This document shows, one piece after another, positions 1 to 5,605 of a stretch of DNA of 5,605 nucleotides. Made by a program: the position numbers and the translations under genes. Each line of letters begins with the position of its first letter. Position 1 is the stretch's first letter. The stretch is from NCBI GenBank assembly GCA_030833145.1, contig JAURHT010000122.1, positions 1 through 5,605 of the forward strand. Direction: 5' to 3'. The notes beneath the pieces were generated by a model, which was not told the DNA's origin, did no database searches, and saw only the letters and a list, made by a program, of their open reading frames with translations. The DNA comes from Aquirufa sp. (GTDB lineage: Bacteria > Bacteroidota > Bacteroidia > Cytophagales > Spirosomataceae).

Positions 1-1414
1 TGGGTTCGGCTTGAGCACTATCTACCTCTAGCGGCCAGCGGCCTTTAAAGCCGGATTGTATCACAAGATCTGGTCTGATTTTTTTCATCTGAAGGATTCC
101 TTTTTCGGTTACCTTGGTTTGCCATAGGTAGACTCGTTTCAGTGATTTGATTTTAGCAATTCGATCAAGCCCGCTATCACTGATGCTTGTTCCCACTAAA
201 TTAAGGGATTCTAAATAGGCTAAATTCTGAAGTCCTGTGAGGTCTTGATCTGCGATTTTAGTATGATTTAAATCGAGCAAAATGAGCAGCGGCATCGCAG
301 CTATGTCCTTCATAAAATCACCGCTTATTTGCGTACCACCTAGTTTTAACTCGACTATTTGATCTTGAATGCGGCTTAAATCTGCAAGTTGTTTTGGGGT
401 AATCGCAGGCGCATTTAGCGCATTAACTTCTATAAATGGTTGGTCTTTTGCGATAGGATTTGCGATTAATCCATGTTTTCGAATCGTGGCAAGATCGGCT
501 TCATCTGCGGCATCTATTGAAAGCTTAAAAACGGGCGATTCCTCGTTTGAATTCGAAAACGAACTTAGTACCTTTTTGATCTTTTCATCAGTAGGTAATT
601 GTGCTACTTTTTTAGTGAAATCAGCTCCATTTTGTATCCACCAATGTAACAGCGTGATTTCATTTTCTGTTAATGGGGTTTTTCCTTTCGGAGGCATGTG
701 GTGTTCATCATTTGCGTCCAGCAATAAGCGCTTGATGAGCTCGCTATCTACAGGTTTTCCAGCGGAAATAATCTTCCCGTTTTCTCCCCCTTGTAAAATA
801 AATTCAGGGCTATCTAGGCGTAGCTTCCCTTTCTGTTTTTGATCGTTATGGCAGGCAATACATCGCTGATCCAGCAGGGGTTTAACGAGTTGGCCATAGA
901 CTTGTGCTTCTGGCAAATTGGTAATTTTAGGCACTGCTATACTTTCTTCTTGCGTTATACCCAGCATTTTGCGCGCAGAAGCAGGCAAACTGGCTGTTAA
1001 GTAATCAGAACCGTGAGTCAGATTTCCACCAAAATGGCCCGTGACGCTGAGGCAGGTTAGACACAAAATAAACAGCACATTCGTTAGGCGATGAGCTACT
1101 TCAGCGTACAGCGCATAAGCTAGAGCTGCTGACAACAAGCAGGTACTTACACCTAGCCACTGGTGAATCTGCAATGTCGAAGGATCATACTCCCCGGATT
1201 GAGCTAAAGACCAACCTAAGGCTGCTGAGATAATTGAAAACCCACACGTCCAGAGGAGAATGAGGATTATAGTGGATGGGGAGGTTTTTTCTTTGGCAAA
1301 AAAATGCAAAATACCGGCAATGTAGAGCATCCCGATGGGCAGGTGAACCAGCATCGGGTGAAAATGACCCATAAATTGTAGCCAGTTCCCCTGGCTCGCC
1401 TCCGCTAAAATCAT
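1..1414 (-). CDS. DUF2231 membrane domain + planctomycete-type cytochrome c + leucine-rich repeat protein (3' end outside window)
   Basis: The frame runs open from ATG at 1414 past base 1, giving 471 residues with no stop, so the C-terminus is missing. Residues about 15-135 form a DUF2231-type membrane domain: four hydrophobic segments (about 21-40, 48-71, 87-107, 110-128) with the opening motif GHFHPMLVHLPIG and the closing motif GHFGGNLTHG, whose histidines (17, 19, 24, 84, 127, 134) could bind haem or metal. Residues about 170-268 are a PSCyt1-like cytochrome c domain with haem motif CIACH (185-189) and a likely axial Met240 in HMPPKG. A polar linker (about 270-295) leads to leucine-rich repeats at about 352-455. 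Its likely role is a membrane-anchored electron-transfer or scaffold protein of the envelope; this is inferred from domains only. The start abuts the preceding stop (TAGATG). Met15 is an alternative start but lies at the edge of the conserved motif. Domain calls are firm; function is unknown. Confidence 0.88.
   Translation of the reverse strand, partial: MILAEASQGNWLQFMGHFHPMLVHLPIGMLYIAGILHFFAKEKTSPSTIILILLWTCGFSIISAALGWSLAQSGEYDPSTLQIHQWLGVSTCLLSAALAYALYAEVAHRLTNVLFILCLTCLSVTGHFGGNLTHGSDYLTASLPASARKMLGITQEESIAVPKITNLPEAQVYGQLVKPLLDQRCIACHNDQKQKGKLRLDSPEFILQGGENGKIISAGKPVDSELIKRLLLDANDEHHMPPKGKTPLTENEITLLHWWIQNGADFTKKVAQLPTDEKIKKVLSSFSNSNEESPVFKLSIDAADEADLATIRKHGLIANPIAKDQPFIEVNALNAPAITPKQLADLSRIQDQIVELKLGGTQISGDFMKDIAAMPLLILLDLNHTKIADQDLTGLQNLAYLESLNLVGTSISDSGLDRIAKIKSLKRVYLWQTKVTEKGILQMKKIRPDLVIQSGFKGRWPLEVDSAQAEP
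50..361 (-). repeat. Leucine-rich repeat array in the cytochrome fusion protein
   Basis: Four repeats of exactly 24 residues are visible at residues 352-455 of the gene starting at 1414. The pattern is LxxLxLxxTxIxDxxL, with the threonines at 361, 385, 409 and 433. The copies are diverged at both protein and DNA level, so this is an old protein-repeat fold and not a recent tandem duplication. Such curved repeats usually bind other proteins. The last copy (VYLWQTKVT) is followed by a P-x-L-x-I-x-x-G type ending, which usually closes the array, so the missing C-terminus is probably short. Confidence 0.8.
848..862 (-). other. Haem c attachment motif CIACH in the DUF2231 fusion
   Basis: The codons for C185-I-A-C188-H189 form a CxxCH covalent haem site. 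It is preceded by VKPLLDQR, the usual lead-in of PSCyt1 domains, and followed about 50 residues later by Met240, a candidate sixth ligand. It would place one haem c on the non-cytoplasmic side of the membrane. Confidence 0.85.
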
Positions 1415-2485
1415 CTATCCGATTCGTTCTAATTTAATAGGATAAGTCTTCTGTGAAGCCCATTGTGGCACGTAGATATTTTCATCTGAATCCGCGTATA
1501 CATCGTGTGGATGGAAGAATACTTTGTTCTCGTCATCCTTCACCTGCTTTTGTAAAACACCATTCGTGTAGATGGGTTCTGAGCCGCCTGGCGTCGAAAC
1601 GACCTTCATATTTTTATCCAAAATTTGAATATATCCAGAGCCCGGCCAGGACGCATCTGTACTCCGGAAACTGGCTGCTAAAATATATTCTCCATGTAAA
1701 ACCGGTCTACAAACGAAGGAACCTGGTAGGTGGTAGCGGGTAATAAATTTGCCGTCTAATGTAAATCGCTTAAAACTATTATTCACCCGGTCTGTCACTA
1801 AAAGTGTCCAGTTATTAGGATCACGGGTATCAACTAAAACGCCATGGCAGCAGTTGAATTTATCATCCGCATAACCGGAGGTATATCCACCAAAATGGCG
1901 GATGTATTTGCCCTTCGAATCGTATTGAATAATGTAATTTGAACCGTATCCATCGGCTACATAAATGTCTCCATTTTTCGGATTTACCGCTGTTTCAGTG
2001 GGAACAAATTGATGCGGATGATCATACATCCCCGTCTCTTTGGGGTAGTCAATTTTGAATATCTCTTTCCCTTTTAAGTCGGTTTTGATAACCTGGTGGC
2101 GAGTATTATCACAAATTAATAAAAATTGTTCGCCGCCCTCGTTTAGAATGGTTAAGCCGTGCGCCCCGGGATACGTGTGTCCCCAGGAGTCTAAAAGCTT
2201 GCCCGATTTATCGTAAATGAGCACGTTATTTTTGACTTCGTTTGTCAACAAAAATAAACGGCCTTTCGCATCTTCTACCATTTCATGGCAGTCATTCACG
2301 GGATTTTTTCCCGCGTCTAGGATGCCCCAGTTAGGTACCACTTTGTATCGGAAGGCGCCGTGACCTACGGTGATTTCCCCTGGCTTGGGTGCGATAGTTT
2401 TCATAGAATGAGTAGTTAAAAAGGAAGTGCCGATTAGGGCAGAGCTGGTTTTTAAAAAGTCTCTGCGAGGAATATGTTCGTTCAT
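1415..2485 (-). CDS. Tat-exported six-bladed beta-propeller (NHL-like) protein
   Basis: This 356-residue protein begins with a twin-arginine signal: RRDFLK at residues 7-12, then a hydrophobic stretch SSALIGTSFLTT. It is therefore probably exported folded to the periplasm. The rest reads as a six-bladed propeller of the NHL/6-bladed type, with strands such as GDIYVADG (172-179), TLLVTDR (227-233) and NIYVPQW (336-342), each followed by a turn of the DxxGK type. Blades start near residues 66, 108, 156, 212, 258 and 325, and the N-terminal strand near 42-52 probably closes the ring. Five of the six blades open with His (67, 109, 158, 214, 327), which would line the central pore. This resembles the Zn-binding arrangement of peptidyl-amidoglycolate lyase propellers, but lyase activity is not shown. 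The gene sits 4 bases after the PSD1 gene and directly before the cytochrome-LRR gene, so it probably works with them. No Shine-Dalgarno sequence is visible; the start is fixed by the Tat motif. Confidence 0.87.
   Translation of the reverse strand: MNEHIPRRDFLKTSSALIGTSFLTTHSMKTIAPKPGEITVGHGAFRYKVVPNWGILDAGKNPVNDCHEMVEDAKGRLFLLTNEVKNNVLIYDKSGKLLDSWGHTYPGAHGLTILNEGGEQFLLICDNTRHQVIKTDLKGKEIFKIDYPKETGMYDHPHQFVPTETAVNPKNGDIYVADGYGSNYIIQYDSKGKYIRHFGGYTSGYADDKFNCCHGVLVDTRDPNNWTLLVTDRVNNSFKRFTLDGKFITRYHLPGSFVCRPVLHGEYILAASFRSTDASWPGSGYIQILDKNMKVVSTPGGSEPIYTNGVLQKQVKDDENKVFFHPHDVYADSDENIYVPQWASQKTYPIKLERIG
2450..2467 (-). other. Twin-arginine (Tat) signal motif
   Basis: The codons for RRDFLK (residues 7-12 of the propeller protein) match the Tat consensus (S/T)RRxFLK except for Pro in place of Ser/Thr before the arginines. 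A moderately hydrophobic h-region follows. Tat export implies folding, and possibly metal loading, in the cytoplasm. Confidence 0.85.
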
Positions 2486-2489
2486 AGTT

Positions 2490-5261
2490 TTATGGTTTAT
2501 TCATGCTTTCATCAATGTTAAAGAGGGCGTTTGCCACTAAGGTTTTAGCCACTAAATTCTCCGGATTTTGAGGGATATCGTTATCGGGACAAAGTTTTAA
2601 AAAGGCCAAAGTCTCTTTCGGATGTGACCTGTAATAGTTGAGCGTTTGTGTAAAGAATGCGTTTAATTTTTGTGCCTTTGAGGGTGAAATCTTTTTGCCA
2701 AATAATTCGGAATACCCCTTCTCAATAAATGGCAATCCTGTTTCTGAATACTTACGCGCAAAAAATTGAGACGCCTCTAAAAATACGGGATCATTTAAGG
2801 TGTTCAGCGCTTGCATAGGTGTGTTCGTTCGGATTCGTCTGGAAAGACAGACGTCACGCGTTCCCGCATCGAAAGTCACCATCGTAGGATAAGGGCTACT
2901 GCGTCGCCAATACGTGTAAAGCGATCGCCTCCACTGGTCTTCGCCACTACTTTTCTCCCATTGCATACCACTATATGGCGCATTCCAAATACCTTCCGGC
3001 TGCTCCGGCATCACGCTTGGTCCGCCTAATTTAGGACTTAAAAGCCCTGACCAGACCAAGACTTGATCACGCAATTGTTCTGGACTTAAACGTACTCTCG
3101 GACCTCGCGTGAGGTAGCGATTATTCGGATCTTTTTCGCGCGTTTTTTCGTCTACCACCGAAGACTGTTGGTAACTCGCAGACATCACAATGTATTTTAA
3201 AAACGCTTTAGGTTGGTACTTAAAATCCACCTGGAATTTATAGGCTAAATGATCGAGCAAGGCCTGATTAGAAGGGGGCAGCCCCTGACTTCCCAGATCT
3301 TCTAAAGTCTCTACAATTCCGATCCCAAACAGCTGTTCCCAGAATCGATTCACCGCTACACGAGCCGTTAAAGGATTATTTCTGCTTCCTATCCATTTAG
3401 CTAAATCTAATCGATTTGTCGCGGAGGCCTTAAATAGACCAGGTATGCCAGCTTTTACCGGAGTCCCAGGATTTAGCCAGGATCCACGCGTAAACACGCG
3501 AGTCGTCCTGGTAAAATCAGCTGGATTTTCGAGCATGACGGGCGTGGTCATTTCGGGTTCGGTCGCCATGACCCGCGTAGCTAAATTTTCAAATTCGGTG
3601 GACTTTAAGGCAGCGGGAACCTCTGGGAGTAAAGCCCAAAAACCAATATAAACGGTCGTCTGATCGGGCTTCGTTTTTGCGTTGGTAAACTCCCAAACCA
3701 AATCTTGCTTTCCTGGCAGAGCCGGTATGTTGAAATAAGCATACGCCCACCCTTTTACCCACTGACCTTTCGGTTTTGCATATTTTTCTTGCAGTGTGGT
3801 ATCTAATTTGATGCGGGCGATGACTGGCCCTGTTTTTGTTCCTTGGTGAATCGTTAAAATAGTGGGTGCTGGGCCTGAATTACGGCAAGCAATCAACAGC
3901 TTGGTTTTCCCCATCGTAGGCACCGCCTTGAAACGCGCAGATCCCTGATGGCGAATCGCTAAATACTTGTTATCTGCAAGTGCGCCGTTATCAAATTGGT
4001 CTGCCCAATGCGGATGAATTTTAGGTTCCACAAATCGAATCATGTTGCCCCAGGCTTTTTGGGATGCAACGGGTTGATCCTTTAAAAATGCCTTCAAACG
4101 AGCAATCGATTTTTCATCCTCCGGCTTGTGATGCCGGTAGGTAGGGGAATCATCCGGAATATCTTCGTCTCGCGAATTATTGAAGAAGGCCATGTAGCGG
4201 TAATATTCGTCATGTCGGATGGGATCATAGGGATGAGAATGACATTGTACACAGCCAAAACTGGTACCCTGAAGCACTTCCCAGGTCGTATTTACCCGAT
4301 CTAATATCGCCGCCGTTCGAAACTCTTCATCCTCCGTTCCTCCTTCATCGTTATTTGTCGTATTGCGATGAAACGCCGTCGCCACATAGTCGTTTTCATT
4401 CGGATTAGGCAACAAATCCCCCGCTAATTGTTCCTTGATAAATTGGTCATAAGGCTTATTCTGATTAAACGAGGCGATCACATAATCGCGGTATTTCCAA
4501 ATGCTTCTCGCCTCATCTTTTTCATATCCTTTCGTGTCCGCATAGCGCGCCAGATCCATCCACATCGAAGCCCATTTCTCTCCAAAATGTGGCGACTTCA
4601 ATAGCTTATCCACCTGTTTTTCATAGGCCTGATTTGACTGATCTTTTTCAAATTCAAGGTAGTCAGCAGCGGTAGGCGGAAGTCCCGTTAGGTCCACATA
4701 AAGACGACGTAAGAGATCGGGTTTTTCTGCAGCGGCAGCCGGCGAAAGTCCTCGATTTTTTTGTTCTGCTTGAACGAAATAATCCAACTCATTTTTAGCC
4801 CAGCCAGTCGAAATTCCCACCCAGTTTAGTGCTTTCTCCCACCAGCTTCCAGCTGGAATACTTGGTTGCTTGACGGGCTGATAGGCCCAATGTTCGCCCC
4901 AGCTCGCCCCTTCTTTTACCCAGGTAGTTAAGACCTCTATTTCCTCTGCTGAAAGTGCCGGGCGCTGGTAAGGCATTTTTTCCTCCGGATCTGTACTATG
5001 CAGTCGCTGAATGAAACTAGATTGTTCGGGATGTCCTGGGACGATGGCCGGCTTTCCTGATTTAGTTTTGCCTAAAGCCTCCTCTTGAAAAAGTAAACTA
5101 AATCCTCCTTGCTTTTTCACACCCCCATGGCACGAAATGCAATTCTTGTTGAGTATGGGTTTTACCTGTGTACTATAATCCACTTTTTTAGCCGGCACAG
5201 CCACGAGATAAATGCCTACACAAGCGATGCAAAGACCTAGAAAAAGGAGAACTCTTTTCAT
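2490..5261 (-). CDS. PSD1 / planctomycete cytochrome c domain protein (PSCyt1-DUF1549-CBM-like-DUF1553)
   Basis: This is a complete 923-residue protein of the PSD1 family. Residues 1-24 are a Sec signal or membrane anchor. A PSCyt1 cytochrome domain follows (about 28-122) with CISCH at 41-45 and candidate ligand Met96 in EKMPY. DUF1549 spans about 157-365, with LYVDLTGLPPT, WMDLARYADTKG and, at its end, the family hallmark GCVQCHSHPYDPI, a second CxxCH at 337-341. Residues about 408-547 look like a beta-sandwich carbohydrate-binding region. DUF1553 covers about 614-870, with NPLTARVAVNRFWEQLFG, VRLSPEQLRDQ and TNTPMQALNTLNDP. The domain order and length are normal for the family, and no lesion is seen. 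Family members occur next to DUF1501 genes and are tied by context to polysaccharide breakdown, but the reaction is not established. Here the DUF1501 stop lies 2 bases upstream, indicating co-transcription. The start is supported by the signal sequence immediately after it. Confidence 0.95.
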   Translation of the reverse strand: MKRVLLFLGLCIACVGIYLVAVPAKKVDYSTQVKPILNKNCISCHGGVKKQGGFSLLFQEEALGKTKSGKPAIVPGHPEQSSFIQRLHSTDPEEKMPYQRPALSAEEIEVLTTWVKEGASWGEHWAYQPVKQPSIPAGSWWEKALNWVGISTGWAKNELDYFVQAEQKNRGLSPAAAAEKPDLLRRLYVDLTGLPPTAADYLEFEKDQSNQAYEKQVDKLLKSPHFGEKWASMWMDLARYADTKGYEKDEARSIWKYRDYVIASFNQNKPYDQFIKEQLAGDLLPNPNENDYVATAFHRNTTNNDEGGTEDEEFRTAAILDRVNTTWEVLQGTSFGCVQCHSHPYDPIRHDEYYRYMAFFNNSRDEDIPDDSPTYRHHKPEDEKSIARLKAFLKDQPVASQKAWGNMIRFVEPKIHPHWADQFDNGALADNKYLAIRHQGSARFKAVPTMGKTKLLIACRNSGPAPTILTIHQGTKTGPVIARIKLDTTLQEKYAKPKGQWVKGWAYAYFNIPALPGKQDLVWEFTNAKTKPDQTTVYIGFWALLPEVPAALKSTEFENLATRVMATEPEMTTPVMLENPADFTRTTRVFTRGSWLNPGTPVKAGIPGLFKASATNRLDLAKWIGSRNNPLTARVAVNRFWEQLFGIGIVETLEDLGSQGLPPSNQALLDHLAYKFQVDFKYQPKAFLKYIVMSASYQQSSVVDEKTREKDPNNRYLTRGPRVRLSPEQLRDQVLVWSGLLSPKLGGPSVMPEQPEGIWNAPYSGMQWEKSSGEDQWRRSLYTYWRRSSPYPTMVTFDAGTRDVCLSRRIRTNTPMQALNTLNDPVFLEASQFFARKYSETGLPFIEKGYSELFGKKISPSKAQKLNAFFTQTLNYYRSHPKETLAFLKLCPDNDIPQNPENLVAKTLVANALFNIDESMNKP
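3621..4040 (-). other. Carbohydrate-binding-module-like region inside the PSD1 protein
   Basis: Residues about 408-547 lie between DUF1549 and DUF1553. They show alternating beta-strand character (KTKLLIACR, PTILTIHQG, VIARIKL, AYAYFNIPAL, DLVWEFTN, TTVYIGFWALLP), typical of CBM6-like jelly rolls. The closing strand, in which 'x-V-Y-I-G-F-W' describes the final residues, resembles CBM6/35 endings. The boundaries are approximate and the sugar specificity cannot be read. The assignment rests on pattern only and a different beta-sandwich is possible. Confidence 0.5.
4239..4253 (-). other. Second CxxCH motif (CVQCH) of the PSD1 protein, within DUF1549
   Basis: C337-V-Q-C340-H341 is embedded in the conserved DUF1549 end GCVQCHSHPYDPI, followed by the HDEYYRYMAFFNNSRDED segment. 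Most family members keep CxxCH here, so it is probably a genuine haem c site and not a chance match. An alternative is a metal site using the extra histidines H343 and H350. Confidence 0.7.
5127..5141 (-). other. Haem c attachment motif CISCH in the N-terminal PSCyt1 domain
   Basis: C41-I-S-C44-H45 follows VKPILNKN, the standard PSCyt1 lead-in, about 17 residues after the end of the signal or anchor segment. Met96 (EKMPY) is the likely distal ligand. Placement just after the export signal puts the haem outside the cytoplasm, as needed for cytochrome c maturation. Confidence 0.88.
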
Positions 5262-5263
5262 GT

Positions 5264-5605
5264 CTATGCTAAAATTGGTTTAATAACATTCCCATAAACG
5301 TCGGTCAAGCGGAAGTTTCGCCCCTGAAAAGGAAAGGTAAATTCTTCGTGATTTATACCGAGGCAATGCAGTATTGTGGCCTGCAAGTCATAAACGGACG
5401 TTTTCCCGTTAACGGTGGCGTAGCCTAAATCATCTGTTTCTCCAATCGACATTCCAGGTTTTATACCGCCGCCAGCCAGCCACATGGTGAAGGCATCGGT
5501 GTGGTGATCGCGCCCAAAAAATCCTTGTTTTTTACCTTCTCTGTTTTCTTGCATCGGAGTTCGGCCAAACTCGCCTCCCCACACCACCAGCGTCTCCTCC
5601 AGCAA
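5264..5605 (-). CDS. DUF1501 domain protein, C-terminal part (5' end outside window)
   Basis: The frame is open to the right edge, and only the last 113 codons are present. The first codon in the window is TTG, read here as an internal Leu and not a start, because it lies inside the conserved block [17 protein letters not shown]. That block, then GRDHH (residues 31-35 of the fragment), the AGGGIKPG segment and GETDDLG, are hallmarks of DUF1501 proteins. DUF1501 belongs to the alkaline phosphatase/sulfatase-like superfamily, and the Asp-His-His is a probable metal-binding element. Family members are about 400-490 residues long and usually carry a Tat signal, so roughly three quarters of this gene lies outside. 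It ends TAG two bases before the PSD1 start, the classic DUF1501-PSD1 pairing. The family reaction is not established; hydrolase activity is only a fold-based guess. Confidence 0.93.
   Translation of the reverse strand: MLEETLVVWGGEFGRTPMQENREGKKQGFFGRDHHTDAFTMWLAGGGIKPGMSIGETDDLGYATVNGKTSVYDLQATILHCLGINHEEFTFPFQGRNFRLTDVYGNVIKPILA

Noticed and set aside
28..53. Short GCGGCC direct repeat and near-palindrome GGCCTTTAAAGCC
   Set aside because: Both are within the open reading frame near its C-terminus, are very short, and have no regulatory context.
543..562. Imperfect palindrome with 6-base arms around GAATTC, possible hairpin
   Set aside because: It lies inside the coding linker of the fusion gene, has no T-run on either strand, and such short arms arise by chance.
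369..842. Plus-strand open frame of 157 codons
   Set aside because: It is antisense to the cytochrome domain and linker of the minus-strand fusion gene, whose frame is continuous with CxxCH, Met ligand and LRR motifs. The plus frame shows no recognisable domain.
1453..1743. Plus-strand open frame of 96 codons
   Set aside because: Antisense to the last two blades of the propeller gene; basic, motif-free composition typical of a shadow frame.
1842..1853. Cys-Cys-His in the propeller (C212-C213-H214) as a haem site
   Set aside because: The cysteines are adjacent, not CxxCH, and Tat export would not suit haem c attachment at this position. The His fits the blade-start pattern instead.
2811..3029. 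Plus-strand open frame of 72 codons
   Set aside because: Antisense to the conserved DUF1553 C-terminal block; Arg/Ser-rich with no domain.
3445..3651. Plus-strand open frame of 68 codons
   Set aside because: Antisense to the PSD1 gene between the CBM-like region and DUF1553; no support.
5219..5261. Lipoprotein signal in the PSD1 protein (Cys11 and Cys14 in the hydrophobic segment)
   Set aside because: The residues before each Cys (LGL-C and CIA-C) do not fit the lipobox, and the hydrophobic stretch continues after them, which favours a membrane anchor or Sec signal.
5603..5605. TTG at the right edge as the DUF1501 start codon
   Set aside because: It lies within a conserved internal block of the family, and the fragment is far shorter than DUF1501 proteins, so the true start is outside the window.

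Overview
The window looks like part of a Bacteroidota chromosome, most plausibly an aquatic or soil Cytophagales-type bacterium. This is inferred from moderate-to-low GC, the absence of Shine-Dalgarno sequences at every visible start, and a protein architecture (DUF2231 membrane domain + planctomycete-type cytochrome c + leucine-rich repeats) known mainly from that phylum. Planctomycetota or Verrucomicrobiota share the PSD1/DUF1501 families and cannot be fully excluded.

All coding is on the minus strand, and the window is almost 100% coding. Reading in the direction of transcription (right to left) there are four genes: (1) 5605-5264, the C-terminal end of a DUF1501 protein that begins outside the window; (2) 5261-2490, a 923-residue PSD1 protein with an N-terminal cytochrome c domain, DUF1549, a carbohydrate-binding-like middle region and DUF1553; (3) 2485-1415, a Tat-exported six-bladed beta-propeller with a histidine at the start of most blades; (4) 1414 to beyond base 1, a membrane DUF2231 domain joined to a cytochrome c domain and a 24-residue-period leucine-rich repeat, still open at the left edge. 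The gaps are 2, 4 and 0 bases, so this is very probably one transcript that continues past both edges. No promoter, terminator, RNA gene, mobile element or CRISPR array is visible.

The PSD1 and DUF1501 families regularly occur as neighbouring genes and have been linked by genomic context to breakdown of complex polysaccharides, but their biochemistry is not firmly established. The window adds three CxxCH haem-attachment sites in two proteins, a membrane anchor that could connect them to the respiratory chain, a possible sugar-binding module and a Tat-exported propeller. A reasonable inference is an envelope-located redox system acting on a carbohydrate or similar substrate. The substrate and reaction cannot be read from the sequence.
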